A DNA stretch of 64,000 nucleotides from Peribacillus simplex NBRC 15720 = DSM 1321 (GCF_002243645.1 NZ_CP017704.1:3552001-3616000); one strand, 5' to 3'. Positions 1-8,986 are shown, counted from the first letter of the stretch. Notes: generated by a model from the sequence alone, not told the origin. Numbers and translations are program-made.

Positions 1-1416
1 CTCGAGGAGTGCAGCGGGCCTTCAAATCAGGACCTCGAAGGAATCGGTCATTTCCTCTGGTATGCATATGGCCTGACCCAAGTCAGTCAGGTACCGAGAT
101 CCTCAGAATCTGAGGACCTCATGCAGTCATTCCGGCGTTTTCCGGCATCAGGGGGAGCTTTGTATCCAAGCGAATTGTACGTGTACTTGAAGATGGAGGG
201 ACTCCCTGCTGGCGTATACCATTATGATGCGGCACACCACCGGTTGGTTTTGCTGCGGGAAGGGGATTTTGATTCATATGTAACAAAGGCTCTTGGTGAT
301 ACCTTTGATATGTCCGCATGCTTTGGTACGGTTTTTGTATCGACGATGTTTTGGAAAAACTTCTACAAATATAATAACTTTTCATACCGTCTGCAAGGTC
401 TGGATGCGGGCGTGCTTCTTGGACAGTTGCTCGAAGTGGCGAAACGGTTTGGAATCGCAGCAGGGGTGTGCTTCCAATTCCTTGATCGGGCCATCAATCA
501 TCTGCTCGGGCTTTCGGAAGAGGAAGAGAGCACGTATGCGGTGATCCCCTTATCGGCAGAACCTTCTTTTAAATTTAGAGAAGAAAGGAGTATGGACGGA
601 CCTGTCACTTCGACGGAATTATGCAGGGAAATGCCGGATATTCAGCCTGAACACTATGTTCGGTCGCAGAGGATCAGGGAATTTCCGATGTTAACTAAAA
701 TGAATGAAGCATCCATGATCGAGTCCACCCAGTCATTCAGACGGATCAATCCAAAGAATGGGACGGAATCCGAAGGTCAAATTGTAACCCTTCCTATCGT
801 GAAGCGGTTGTCCTATGACTTGGCATCAGTTTGCCGGAAGCGATTTTCACCTGAAATGGACTTCATACTGGGGAAAGTCAGTCAATGGCAACTGGCGGCA
901 CTCCTGCAGGAGGCAACTGCTTCGTTCTCCTATCGAAATGACTTGGATGGAATAAACGAGAACAACGAACATCGCGTTTCCTTATATGCTTGTTTGTATA
1001 ATGTGGAAGACATTCAAGATGGTGCATACCATTATGACAGCACGACACATTCATTACGACAGATACAATCAGGCGATCATCGGCTCCGATTGCAATACGG
1101 AATGTCCCTCGATATCATGAATTTTCAGCAAGTCCCGATTTGCATACATGTAGTTGGTGAGCGGGATCATTCCAAAACGCAACTTGGATATAGAGGATAC
1201 CGCATCAAGCAAATGGAGGCGGGGATGCTCGTTCAGAAATTACTGCTAGCGTCGTCAGCCCTCGGAATGAACGGGCACCCGCTGCTCGGCTTTGATGTGA
1301 ATATGTGTGATGAACTTTACAAGATAGATGGTCCGCAAAGGAAAACGTGCCTGATCCAAATCCCGATCGGACACTATCGGGATCGCCCTTGGCTGAAGGG
1401 GGGCCTGCATAGTTGA
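1..1416 (+). CDS. SagB/ThcOx-type dehydrogenase (5' truncated by window)
   Basis: The frame is open from base 1, so the N-terminus lies outside the window; 471 codons are visible. The protein resembles SagB/ThcOx flavin (FMN) dehydrogenases of the nitroreductase fold, which oxidise azolines to azoles in thiazole/oxazole-modified peptides. The signature RRFPASGGALYPSELYVY sits at about visible residues 43-60. Two related halves are visible: GVYHYDAAHHRL early and GAYHYDSTTHSL near residue 341, a tandem layout. The usual partners (YcaO cyclodehydratase, precursor peptide) are not in the window and would have to lie to the left. The gene ends in a strong terminator, so it is the last gene of its operon. 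A peptide-modifying role is inferred from family resemblance; another nitroreductase-fold function is possible. Confidence 0.75.
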   Translation, partial: LEECSGPSNQDLEGIGHFLWYAYGLTQVSQVPRSSESEDLMQSFRRFPASGGALYPSELYVYLKMEGLPAGVYHYDAAHHRLVLLREGDFDSYVTKALGDTFDMSACFGTVFVSTMFWKNFYKYNNFSYRLQGLDAGVLLGQLLEVAKRFGIAAGVCFQFLDRAINHLLGLSEEEESTYAVIPLSAEPSFKFREERSMDGPVTSTELCREMPDIQPEHYVRSQRIREFPMLTKMNEASMIESTQSFRRINPKNGTESEGQIVTLPIVKRLSYDLASVCRKRFSPEMDFILGKVSQWQLAALLQEATASFSYRNDLDGINENNEHRVSLYACLYNVEDIQDGAYHYDSTTHSLRQIQSGDHRLRLQYGMSLDIMNFQQVPICIHVVGERDHSKTQLGYRGYRIKQMEAGMLVQKLLLASSALGMNGHPLLGFDVNMCDELYKIDGPQRKTCLIQIPIGHYRDRPWLKGGLHS

Positions 1417-1423
1417 AGAAGAT

Positions 1424-1457
1424 AAAAATGGCCTCCATAGAAATGGAGGCCATTTTT
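1424..1457 (+). terminator. Rho-independent terminator after SagB-like gene
   Basis: Perfect 15-bp stem (AAAAATGGCCTCCAT / ATGGAGGCCATTTTT) with a 4-nt loop. The A and T ends make it usable on both strands. Confidence 0.9.
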
Positions 1458-1608
1458 ATTTTGGATTACAGCTTCTATCCTAAGAGTGCAATAATCTCTG
1501 CTGAAGATTATACTGAAATAAGAGGTTTGACTACTTTTGGGAATGAAAAAGTATATAAAGTTAATAATTTAGTACGCTTTTTACTAAACTTTTTAAAGGA
1601 TGTAGCTT

Positions 1609-3039
1609 ATGGAATGGAAAACTGACAGAAAATCCAAAAAGCCTTTATATAAGCAAATAGCAGCTTACATCGAGAGTGGCATTGCTGATGGAACATTTTT
1701 ATTGGATAAGCCGCTACCGTCTGAACGCTTCTTGGCAAGTGAACTGGGAGTTAACAGAAGCACAGTTGTTGCGGCTTATGATGAATTGGAAGCGAATGGG
1801 CTAGTTGAACGGAAAAAAGGAAGCGGAACGATGATCAGCAAGGATATCTGGGGAATTACTCGAAAACGTATACCTAGTTGGAATAGATATATCGAAGCGG
1901 GTTCTTTTTTGCCTAATATGCCAGTAACCCAAAGAATACGTAAAGAGACGGAAGGGCATAACCTTATTAACTTAGCTAGTGGAGAGCTTTCAGAAGACTT
2001 ATTTCCAGTCCAATCCTTACGTGAAATCATTTCTAATAGGTCCTTCATTGGTAGCTTAGGTTATGATCACCCTCAAGGCAATGCGGTTTTAAGGGAAACG
2101 ATAACCAATCATGTTAAACAGTATAGGAGAATTGACACGCATCCATCTTCTATACTCATTACTTCTGGTGCACAGCAAGCCCTACATCTGGTGGTCCAAT
2201 GCTTGTTAAAGCCAGGAGATGCCGTTGTATTGGAAGATCCATCATATAGTTACAACCTTCCCATCTTTCAATCCGCGGGGCTAAGAATTTTTCCTTTACC
2301 AGTTGATAAAGATGGCATCAACCCAGAGGATTTACTGGAACTCCATAAAAAACATCGGATCAGGATGATTTTTTTGAACCCTGTATTTCAAAATCCTACA
2401 GGAACTGTCCTTCATATCAACCGTCGTAAAAGGATTCTTGAACTTTCATCCGAATATGGAATACCGGTCATAGAAGACGATCCTTATAGTTTAACTTCCT
2501 TTGCTGGGGAAGAAATTTCCACTCTCAAATCGATGGACAACAACGGAAATGTTCTATATATAAGCTCTTTGTCAAAAATTGTTGCTTCCGGTTTAAGAAT
2601 TGGGTGGATTATAGGACCGAAACCAGTTATAGAGAGACTATCTGATGCTAAGCAGCAGGTTGACTTCGGTCATGGCTCATACACTCAATGGATAGCAAAC
2701 GATTTTTTGGATTCAGAGTATTTTCCTGCCCATATTGCCTACTTAAGGGGGCAACTGGAAAAAAGAAGGGATGCAATGGTTTCGAGTCTTCAACAATTCC
2801 TGCAAAAAAAAGTTGATTATTATTCGCCAAATGGTGGAATTCATTTGTGGTGTAAGCTGAATGTGCCATTGAACGAAATAAAGTTACTGGAGGAATCCAT
2901 CAAAAGAGGAGTCATATACGTTCCGGGTTCAACACTAGGTACAAATAAGGAATACGTACGCTTTACTTTTGCAAGGGAAAATGAGGATTCCATTCACGAG
3001 GGCATCAAAAGGTTTGCAGAGGCTTTAAAAAGTTTATAA
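1609..3039 (+). CDS. MocR/PdxR-type regulator (GntR HTH + aminotransferase fold)
   Basis: A 476-aa protein with an N-terminal GntR winged helix (about residues 10-75; LASELGVNRSTVVAAYDELE) joined to a fold-type I aminotransferase domain. Aminotransferase marks are NPVFQNPTG, the EDDPYS loop and SSLSKIVASGLRIGW, whose lysine would hold PLP. Members of this family use PLP or a related amine or amino acid as effector and usually control vitamin B6, GABA, taurine or transport genes nearby. No obvious target is adjacent: the left neighbour ends in a terminator and the right side is intergenic repeat. The ATG has AAAGGA 8 nt upstream. It may be autoregulated or act at a distance. Confidence 0.9.
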   Translation: MEWKTDRKSKKPLYKQIAAYIESGIADGTFLLDKPLPSERFLASELGVNRSTVVAAYDELEANGLVERKKGSGTMISKDIWGITRKRIPSWNRYIEAGSFLPNMPVTQRIRKETEGHNLINLASGELSEDLFPVQSLREIISNRSFIGSLGYDHPQGNAVLRETITNHVKQYRRIDTHPSSILITSGAQQALHLVVQCLLKPGDAVVLEDPSYSYNLPIFQSAGLRIFPLPVDKDGINPEDLLELHKKHRIRMIFLNPVFQNPTGTVLHINRRKRILELSSEYGIPVIEDDPYSLTSFAGEEISTLKSMDNNGNVLYISSLSKIVASGLRIGWIIGPKPVIERLSDAKQQVDFGHGSYTQWIANDFLDSEYFPAHIAYLRGQLEKRRDAMVSSLQQFLQKKVDYYSPNGGIHLWCKLNVPLNEIKLLEESIKRGVIYVPGSTLGTNKEYVRFTFARENEDSIHEGIKRFAEALKSL

Positions 3040-3083
3040 TCATATGCTTTGATATTTACGAGAGAGAGTCATGATGATTCCAG

Positions 3084-3200
3084 ACTGTAGAAAAACTTGT
3101 TCGGTTTGCCTGCAGTTTTTTTAATTAAAAGTTCCGTTGATTTCAGAAATCCGCTCCCTTTCCGCCCGCGGAAAGCAAGTGCCTGGAGTGGAAATCAACG
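3084..3200 (+). repeat. Dispersed intergenic palindromic repeat, copy 1
   Basis: A terminator-like head (ACTGTAG ... CTGCAGT plus T7, 3084-3123) is followed by a 66-bp element bounded by perfect 10-bp inverted ends, CGTTGATTTC (3135-3144) and GAAATCAACG (3191-3200). Inside is a second palindrome, CTTTCCGC/GCGGAAAG (3158-3175). Related pieces recur near 21.7, 22.0, 45.0 and 50.2 kb. The head probably also terminates the MocR gene. Confidence 0.75.
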
Positions 3201-3310
3201 TCTAAATTGTAACCATACCCGAGAAGTTGAAGGTGTTGTTTTGGGTCAGTTGGTTCAGGAACATCATTTGATGAAAGTTACGTTTTCCGATCCCTTTTGT
3301 CTACAAATTG

Positions 3311-3340
3311 GAATCATGACAAAGTCATGATTCTTTTTTT
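3311..3340 (+). terminator. Rho-independent terminator
   Basis: Perfect stem GAATCATGAC / GTCATGATTC with an AAA loop followed by seven T. Confidence 0.85.
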
Positions 3341-3677
3341 GTCTTTTTCGAGGAAGCAAGTTAGGTCTGAGTTCCTGCAATACGCGGTATCTTAGCCATT
3401 TCGCTTTGCACTTTTCTATGTATATTAACGAAAGAATTCAACAAGTGGATGGTGGAAATTTCACTTAATTGGATGGTCCTAAAATTGGTTGTTCTTTTAT
3501 TATAGAGAAGTAGGGTTTTCTAATATATTTACGATGAGCGATCAACCTGGACAATTTAATTTTGACATGCCAATAAGGAACGATTTTTTATGTAGTTACA
3601 CTACGATATACGATGAGAATCGGAATAATTTGAAATGGCTTAAGGAAGTAGATAATAATATGGGGAGGCGTTGAATC
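3341..3677. other. Intergenic stretch without a convincing gene
   Basis: A possible 46-codon ORF starting at ATG 3534 has no Shine-Dalgarno sequence and no recognisable similarity; it ends just before the small gene at 3678. I do not call it a gene. Confidence 0.4.
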
Positions 3678-3872
3678 ATGACGATAAGTGTAATATTAGT
3701 AGTAGCCATTAGTTTAGTTGCCCTGGTTGGCACCCTTTCGTTAGCGGGGAAGAGTGATAGTGATTATTCTGCAGCAACGAGAGGGAATTTGTTGAACCTT
3801 AGTTATATTTATATTGGTCTTGCCCTAATGTTAACTGTGGGCATCATCTACTTCGTAATAAAATTAGCCTAA
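3678..3872 (+). CDS. Small two-TM membrane protein, unknown function
   Basis: A 64-aa protein with two hydrophobic segments (about residues 2-22 and 42-62) around a short polar loop (GKSDSDYSAATRGN). It begins at ATG after a good Shine-Dalgarno (GGGGAGG, 9 nt upstream). I do not recognise the family. It stands alone, with about 375 bp of AT-rich DNA before the next gene on the same strand. Confidence 0.65.
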   Translation: MTISVILVVAISLVALVGTLSLAGKSDSDYSAATRGNLLNLSYIYIGLALMLTVGIIYFVIKLA

Positions 3873-3990
3873 GATATCACGTGAATGATTATTATAATAG
3901 CATATCAAAATGCATGAAAATATAGGCTTAATTGTATAGAGCTCATGTTTTGTACGAGTGATTTACAAGACATACTCTATTTGTGGAAAA

Positions 3991-4036
3991 TTGTGAATTT
4001 GTTCACAAATGTGACAAAAATATGAACGAATAGAAT
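3991..4036 (+). promoter_or_regulatory. FNR/Rex-type palindrome with downstream -10
   Basis: TTGTGAATTTGTTCACAA (3991-4008) is a perfect 7-4-7 palindrome. It fits both the FNR/CRP pattern TGTGA-N6-TCACA and the Rex pattern TTGTGAA-N4-TTCACAA. A -10-like TAGAAT lies at 4031-4036, which would put the palindrome centre about 42 bp before transcription starts, a typical FNR activation position. The next gene is yfmQ at 4249. The rest of 3873-4248 is AT-rich with no gene seen. Confidence 0.45.
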
Positions 4037-4248
4037 CTGATAGATACCTTAAAAAAATCACCTTGTAAGCTGTGTGAACAATCAAATGAAGCTTTTTATT
4101 ATGGTTAAAAAATTTAAACAAAAAATATATTGATAGAGTTTGAATATGTTTTGTGCCCTCCTTCAAGTATAGAACGGTCATTTCAAAGAAAAACTGACCA
4201 CATCTTTCAATTAAACATTAAATTATAACGTAGCGGAGATGATCAAAT

Positions 4249-4698
4249 ATGACAGTGCCTGTATTGATTTTAACAATTATCTTAAGTTTGCTTAAATTAT
4301 TAGTTACCTGCCTTCCAACCGATGCAGTGAATTGGATTATGAGTAAATTTAAAATACATTCAGAAATTAGTGGCTCGAATGCAATCGTAACCTTTGATGG
4401 AAAACGTTTGGAAGGTGAAGACAAAATTCAAGTAATTAATTATTTTAACGAAGCTAGGTTTTTGAAAAAAAATCATATATTCCCAGGGAACGAGAAATTG
4501 TTTTTACATCCAGAGAACAGTGGGACTCCAATAATAATTGATACTAAAAGAGGAAAAAACGATGTTAGATTATTTGTGTACATTTACAACGACCATGTGG
4601 ATGTAGTCAAACAGTACAAGAATAAAATAGTTGCGTATAGTCTTCTTTCCGAGAGCCTCCAAGAACGTTCCATGCCAGTAATAAGGAATTTAGTTTAA
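4249..4698 (+). CDS. yfmQ: YfmQ-family protein
   Basis: A 149-aa protein recognised from memory as the Bacillus YfmQ family: an N-terminal hydrophobic anchor (about residues 3-30) followed by a soluble domain with IVTFDGKRLEGEDK, FPGNEKLFLHPEN and FVYIYNDHVDVVKQYK. The cell role of the family is unknown to me. It starts at ATG after CGGAGATGATC. A terminator follows directly. It is probably monocistronic and may be transcribed from the FNR/Rex-like promoter about 210 bp upstream, which is inference. Confidence 0.75.
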   Translation: MTVPVLILTIILSLLKLLVTCLPTDAVNWIMSKFKIHSEISGSNAIVTFDGKRLEGEDKIQVINYFNEARFLKKNHIFPGNEKLFLHPENSGTPIIIDTKRGKNDVRLFVYIYNDHVDVVKQYKNKIVAYSLLSESLQERSMPVIRNLV

Positions 4699-4712
4699 AA
4701 GGAAAAAAAGTG

Positions 4713-4765
4713 AACTGCACCCCAATTGTCAGTAACATCTAACCAATTGGAGATGCAGTTTTTTA
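4713..4765 (+). terminator. Terminator after yfmQ
   Basis: Imperfect long hairpin (AACTGCAcCCCAATTG ... CCAATTGGagaTGCAGTT) followed by a T-run. Confidence 0.75.
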
Positions 4766-4826
4766 TATGATGGTGTAATTCGTGTATGGGTAAGTCAACG
4801 TACTTTTTTAACGGATCGGCCGAAAG

Positions 4827-5669
4827 TCAGTCGTTCTCGGTTAATACCTTTAAAGTCTTTTCCCTGATGCTTATCCTGTTTTTATAATCTTTAGCAACCA
4901 ACTCTGTATATATTAAATCAAAAAGTAATAGTAACGGAAGCAATGGAGAGATGTTTTGTCCCATATGCATGCTGTTCTTGCTCGTGACCAATAGTGATAT
5001 ATCGCCAAGGTGTGAGAGCTCGGAATTCTTATCTCCAGTAAAGATCAAGATACGTGAGCCTTGCTTCTTTGCGATTTTAACAGCAGAAATCACTTCTTTC
5101 GTTGTTCCGGAAATGGAAATGCCGATGACGACACTATTCTCGTTACTTAAAGCTGCATCCATCATTGACTGGTGGGGATCTGTAATGGCTTCAACAGTTA
5201 AGCCGATACGGAAAAACTTGGACTTGAACTCCTGGGCCGCTATACCTGAACTCCCTATTCCATATACATGTATCTTATTTGCCTGTGTAAGGAAAGATAC
5301 AGCTTTTTGGATATCGTCATATGTGGTTATATGAAAGGTATTATCAATGATACCTAAATGATCTTGATACAGTTTAGCGAAATAATCCACCTGCTTGATG
5401 TTCTTCATATTATTAGGCGTATTTCGGAGATCCACGAACCTTTTCAGCTCATGTCTGAACTCATTGAACCCAGAAAAGGCTAATTTCTGGCAGAAACGGG
5501 TAATGGTTGCAGGTGAAATATGAAGCTTTTTAGCTATTTGACTAATGGTTAACTTACTTGCTTCTTCAGGGTGCTGCAGAATATAATTGGCCAATTCTTC
5601 TTCTGTTTTGGTGAATTTGTCCATGCTGCACTCAATGCCATATATGAGGTTTTCTGCGAGATATTCCAT
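4827..5669 (-). CDS. MurR/RpiR-family transcriptional regulator (HTH + SIS)
   Basis: A 280-aa protein: N-terminal RpiR helix-turn-helix (LTISQIAKKLHISPATITRF) then a SIS sugar-phosphate-binding domain (VYGIGSSGIAAQEFKSK; VVIGISISGTTKEVI). Such regulators sense phosphorylated amino sugars, here most plausibly ManNAc-6-P or GlcNAc-6-P, since nanE and a PTS lie just upstream on the same strand. The start is placed at 5669: a longer reading to 5705 exists but has no Shine-Dalgarno and would begin almost on a predicted promoter (TTGACG-N16-TAAACT), whereas 5669 has GGGTGA upstream and fits family alignments. A terminator separates it from nanE, so it has its own promoter. Confidence 0.9.
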   Translation of the reverse strand: MEYLAENLIYGIECSMDKFTKTEEELANYILQHPEEASKLTISQIAKKLHISPATITRFCQKLAFSGFNEFRHELKRFVDLRNTPNNMKNIKQVDYFAKLYQDHLGIIDNTFHITTYDDIQKAVSFLTQANKIHVYGIGSSGIAAQEFKSKFFRIGLTVEAITDPHQSMMDAALSNENSVVIGISISGTTKEVISAVKIAKKQGSRILIFTGDKNSELSHLGDISLLVTSKNSMHMGQNISPLLPLLLLFDLIYTELVAKDYKNRISIREKTLKVLTEND

Positions 5670-5766
5670 TTGTTCACCCATTTCAAATTTCTTATATGTA
5701 TTCATAGTTTAATGTATCCATTAGGTACGTCAATAACCGGAGGAACGGAAACAGGAATATGAATCG

Positions 5767-5803
5767 AAAAAAAAGACCCAAACTGTTGCCAGTCTGGGTC
5801 TTT
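5767..5803 (-). terminator. Terminator after nanE (minus strand)
   Basis: On the minus strand AAAGACCCA ... TGGGTCTTT is followed by a run of T (plus-strand A-run 5767-5774). It closes the PTS-nanE transcript before the regulator gene. Confidence 0.8.
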
Positions 5804-5821
5804 CATTACTATGTGCAAATT

Positions 5822-6514
5822 CTATTTTTGGATCGCATCCACGAATCTTTTAGTGATTTGCTGCGGTCTGGTAATGGCACCGCCCACTACTACTGCATGT
5901 ACATTCATATTCAATACCGAGCGAGCGATTTCTGGTGTTATGACATTTCCTTCAGCGATCACTTTTGCTTTTTTCACTTCTTTTACTATCTCTTTGAGCA
6001 CAGCATAATCATCCTGATATATTTTCTGGCCGAACGTTTCGTTCGTATAGCCGTATAAAGTGGGCGCCACAATATCGAATCCTAAATCGTCAGCGTATAC
6101 TGCTTCCTCAATGGTGGATACATCCGCCATTAGTAGAACATCCGGATATTTTGCTCGTATTTCGCTATAAAACTGCTTTAACGTTTTACCGTCCGGTCTT
6201 ACCCGGGCTGTAGCATCCGTCGCAATGATTTCCGCTTTAGTTTCCATCAATGCATCAATTTCGGCCATGGTGGGAGTAATATAGACATCGTTTTGTCCAT
6301 ACACCTGTTTAATGATCCCTATGACTGGAAGGTCCACATTTTTCTTGATTTCCATTATGTCAGCTACAGAGTTTGCGCGAATGCACGTTGCACCGCCTTC
6401 TTTGGCAGCAATGGCCATGCGTCCCATAATAAAAGAGCTGTGCAGCGGCTCATTCTCCAATGCTTGACATGATACAATTAAGCCTTTGTGAATTTTATCC
6501 AGCACCTGTTGCAT
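5822..6514 (-). CDS. nanE: N-acetylmannosamine-6-phosphate 2-epimerase
   Basis: A 230-aa TIM-barrel protein of the NanE family, converting ManNAc-6-P to GlcNAc-6-P in sialic-acid and ManNAc use. Diagnostic blocks are [18 protein letters not shown] at the N-terminus, [15 protein letters not shown] (catalytic-site region), and [15 protein letters not shown] plus [14 protein letters not shown] at the C-terminal phosphate-binding end. The start at 6514 has AAGGA about 8 nt upstream; a longer reading would run into the PTS gene. It lies 31 bp after the EIICB gene, so both are one transcript. No other sialic acid genes (lyase, kinase) are in view, so free ManNAc entering through the PTS is the simplest reading. 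Confidence 0.92.
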   Translation of the reverse strand: MQQVLDKIHKGLIVSCQALENEPLHSSFIMGRMAIAAKEGGATCIRANSVADIMEIKKNVDLPVIGIIKQVYGQNDVYITPTMAEIDALMETKAEIIATDATARVRPDGKTLKQFYSEIRAKYPDVLLMADVSTIEEAVYADDLGFDIVAPTLYGYTNETFGQKIYQDDYAVLKEIVKEVKKAKVIAEGNVITPEIARSVLNMNVHAVVVGGAITRPQQITKRFVDAIQK

Positions 6515-6545
6515 GTTTAACACGTCCTTATCGTTATCTATGTTC

Positions 6546-8081
6546 TTAATGACCCAAGTATTCTTCCACTTCATTTTTGATGATCGTTACTTGGGGACCG
6601 TATACTATTTGAATGCCATTTCCTTTTTTTACGACGCCTTTTGAACCGGTTTGTTTAATGACGTCCTCTTTCACCAATGATTCATCCTTTACCGTGACAC
6701 GTAGACGGGTTGCACAGCAATCGACTATATCGATATTTTCCTGTCCGCCTAATCCATTAACGATGGTCTGGGTTCTCTCTGATGCCGTTACTTGTGTAAC
6801 AGCGGCCTGTTCATCATCTTCACGGCCGACCACTTTCAAATTTTTCTTCCTGATCAAGAATTTAAAAGTGAAGTAGTATAGGAAAAACCACGGAATGCCG
6901 ACGAGAAGTACATAAATCCAGTTTGTTTTACTGATGCCCTGGAGTATCCCGAATAAAGTAAAATCAATAAATCCTCCAGAAAAGGTTTGGCCGATCGTTA
7001 TATTGAATATATCTGCCATCATGAAGGCAAGTCCGTCAAACAAGGCATGAAAAACATAAAGGATTGGGGCGACAAATAAGAAACTGAATTCAAGCGGTTC
7101 GGTAATGCCTGTTAAGAAAGAGGTCAAGGCAGCTGAAAGAAGCAAACCGGCCACGACTTTCTTATTTTTAGGTTTAGCGCAATGATAAATGGCCAATGCT
7201 GCTCCAGGTAGACCAAACATCATCGTGATGAACCGTCCGGACATGAACCGGGAAACACCCTCATAGTACTTGACGGTAGTTGGGTCGGCCAATTGCGCAA
7301 AGAAGATATTCTGGGTCCCGCTGACAATCTGCCCTTTAATCTCCATCGTTCCGCCTAATGCTGTTTGCCAGAAGGGAAGGTAGAAAATATGGTGCAATCC
7401 TAACGGCCCGAGCATCCGTAATATGAATCCGTAAAAGAAAGTCCCGATCGTACCTGTGCTCGTTACCAGCGCACCTAATTGGTTTATGAAAAGTTGGAAA
7501 TAAGGCCATACGATAAAAAGCACGGCTCCAACCAAGATGGACGCGAAGGAAACGATGATGGGAATGAAACGGGAACCACCGAAAAACCCTAACACTTGCG
7601 GAAGCTGAATTTTATTATATTTATTGTGCAAAAGTGCGGCAACGATACCTACTACGATACCGCCAAACACACCAGTCTCCAGTGTTTGGATCCCGACCGC
7701 CATTCCCTGTCCGGAGCCTGCCAAATTCTCTTTGGCAAGTTCCCCATTTATTTGAAGCAGTGCATTTATTGAACTGTTCATGACGAAGTAGCCGATCATG
7801 GCTGCCAGTGCAGCGGTCCCTTTATCCGAACGTGCCAATCCTACTGCAACACCGACGGCAAAAATGACCGGCAAGTTGCCGAATACGATGCTTCCTGCAG
7901 AACTCATGATCGTGAAAATGGCCTGAAGCCAAGCAAAGTCTAAAAAAGGATAAGCCTCAACTGTATTTGGATTAGAAAGAGCACCGCCAATTCCCAACAA
8001 TAAACCGGCCGCTGGCAAAACGGCTATCGGGAGCATAAAAGATTTACCGAACTGCTGCGCTTTCTCAAAAGCTTTCTTCAT
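6546..8081 (-). CDS. PTS EIICB transporter, glucose/amino-sugar family
   Basis: A 511-aa protein: EIIC membrane domain (about residues 1-410, many TM segments; [15 protein letters not shown] is a family signature) joined to a C-terminal EIIB domain with the phosphorylation-site motif DCCATRLRV. No EIIA domain is present, so it must borrow one from another system. The family includes glucose, GlcNAc, maltose and related PTS; the downstream nanE suggests ManNAc or another amino sugar. The start at 8081 has GGGAGGA upstream; a longer reading (to 8174) would overlap the promoter and the CcpA-type site. Substrate is inferred from context only. Confidence 0.88.
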   Translation of the reverse strand: MKKAFEKAQQFGKSFMLPIAVLPAAGLLLGIGGALSNPNTVEAYPFLDFAWLQAIFTIMSSAGSIVFGNLPVIFAVGVAVGLARSDKGTAALAAMIGYFVMNSSINALLQINGELAKENLAGSGQGMAVGIQTLETGVFGGIVVGIVAALLHNKYNKIQLPQVLGFFGGSRFIPIIVSFASILVGAVLFIVWPYFQLFINQLGALVTSTGTIGTFFYGFILRMLGPLGLHHIFYLPFWQTALGGTMEIKGQIVSGTQNIFFAQLADPTTVKYYEGVSRFMSGRFITMMFGLPGAALAIYHCAKPKNKKVVAGLLLSAALTSFLTGITEPLEFSFLFVAPILYVFHALFDGLAFMMADIFNITIGQTFSGGFIDFTLFGILQGISKTNWIYVLLVGIPWFFLYYFTFKFLIRKKNLKVVGREDDEQAAVTQVTASERTQTIVNGLGGQENIDIVDCCATRLRVTVKDESLVKEDVIKQTGSKGVVKKGNGIQIVYGPQVTIIKNEVEEYLGH

Positions 8082-8145
8082 AATAATTCCTCCCTCATTT
8101 AACGAGCCTTTGATACTCTCTATTTTTAATCGCTCTATACTAGCT

Positions 8146-8174
8146 ATATTAAATCCACATGAGAGCGTTTTCAA
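8146..8174 (-). promoter_or_regulatory. Promoter with overlapping CcpA (cre) site for the PTS-nanE operon
   Basis: Minus-strand -35 TTGAAA (8169-8174), 17-bp spacer, -10 TAATAT (8146-8151). TGAGAGCGTTTTCA at 8160-8173 matches the cre pattern TGWNANCGNTNWCA at every fixed position and covers the -35 box, which predicts repression by CcpA when preferred sugars are present. Confidence 0.75.
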
Positions 8175-8381
8175 TGCGATACAAGGTTATATCAATTGTT
8201 TTCAATCCTGCGCTTATTTCTCTGAAAAAGTTTTCATTAATAGAAGGTGCTGGATTGGATATAAAGTTATATAAATATATTGAAATCCCCATATGCTTAT
8301 TTTTATAATTCGTGTATTGGTGTGTAAATGTACTATATAATAAAAAAAAAGATTTTTTTTGTGTGAAATCCGAATATTATC

Positions 8382-8410
8382 TTGTGCAAATAAGAAAAAG
8401 TATATATAAT
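8382..8410 (+). promoter_or_regulatory. Sigma-A promoter of mpsC-like gene
   Basis: TTGTGC (8382-8387), 17-bp spacer, TATAAT (8405-8410). Just upstream, 8366-8378 (AAATCCGAATATT) is one base off the PurBox half-site AWWWCCGAACWWT, but no inverted partner is found at the usual spacing. The rest of 8175-8433 is AT-rich without a gene. Confidence 0.7.
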
Positions 8411-8433
8411 TACCTCAAACGATAGTTTGGCAG

Positions 8434-8793
8434 GTGATAGTCATCTTACCGATAAACTCTAACGAAACGAAGAAATTGCTTTCTCATATGTATAATGAGG
8501 TATCGAAGGAATTGTTCGGCTTTGGTACGACGCTGCTGAAGGTTACTGTTGAGCAGAATGTGATTACATTTCAGGCCAAACATCGACGTGCCCCGCGCTC
8601 TGAAGCTTTAGAAGGGGAAGTTCCCAGCCTGAAGCAGGAGGTTGACTTTCATATGTCCCTGCTTTATAAAAAGAAACTGAAACAAAAGCTGGAAACGCAA
8701 ACGAATTGGGATATTGAAGCTGTCCTGAGGGATTATGACTCAGCGACGCAGCTGGCATTCACCAATATTGTATTGAAGGAAAAAATTATATAA
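8434..8793 (+). CDS. MpsC/DUF2294-family protein
   Basis: A 119-aa soluble protein resembling the DUF2294 / Na-translocating system MpsC family: YNEVSKELFGFGTTLLKVTV near the N-terminus and HMSLLYKKKLKQKLE towards the end. In Staphylococcus MpsC belongs to the MpsABC bicarbonate/cation system, but no MpsA or MpsB gene is beside this one, so its role here is open. The start is a GTG close behind a clear promoter (TATAAT 24 bp upstream of the GTG), with only a weak Shine-Dalgarno; an internal ATG at 8488 is the alternative. Confidence 0.65.
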   Translation: MIVILPINSNETKKLLSHMYNEVSKELFGFGTTLLKVTVEQNVITFQAKHRRAPRSEALEGEVPSLKQEVDFHMSLLYKKKLKQKLETQTNWDIEAVLRDYDSATQLAFTNIVLKEKII

Positions 8794-8863
8794 TCTTATA
8801 AATGGATTTCACTTCGGATTTATCTGGAGGGAACGCCACATGAGAACCAAATGATAAGTTTTA

Positions 8864-8930
8864 TCTTTGTTTACAAAGAAAAGACAATCTTGGGTAGAAT
8901 TTCAATTCTATTTAAGATTGTCTTTTTTTT
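8864..8930 (+). terminator. Terminator or attenuator ahead of the purine operon
   Basis: Strong hairpin AAAGACAATCTT (8880-8891) / AAGATTGTCTTT (8914-8925) ending in a T9 run. It is preceded by a smaller stem TCTTTG/CAAAGA (8864-8879) that touches its 5' foot, and by GGAGGG plus a 4-codon ORF (ATG AGA ACC AAA TGA, 8840-8854). It may simply end the mpsC-like transcript. Only about 55 bp remain before the next gene, so attenuation of that operon is possible. Confidence 0.75.
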
Positions 8931-8986
8931 ACATTTATATATGTAAAAAGGAAATTATAAACAATATAAAATTGGAGGTTTGGATG

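Noticed and set aside
3489-3674. 61-codon reading frame before the small membrane protein
   Set aside because: No ribosome site, no recognisable family, and poor coding character.
8366-8378. PurR box near the mpsC-like promoter
   Set aside because: One half-site matches well (12 of 13), but the inverted partner expected about 16 bp away is missing and the adjacent gene is not a purine gene.
8794-8986. Purine riboswitch before the purine import operon
   Set aside because: None of the conserved three-way-junction bases or the loop-loop sequences of the purine aptamer could be found; only a simple hairpin with U-run is present.
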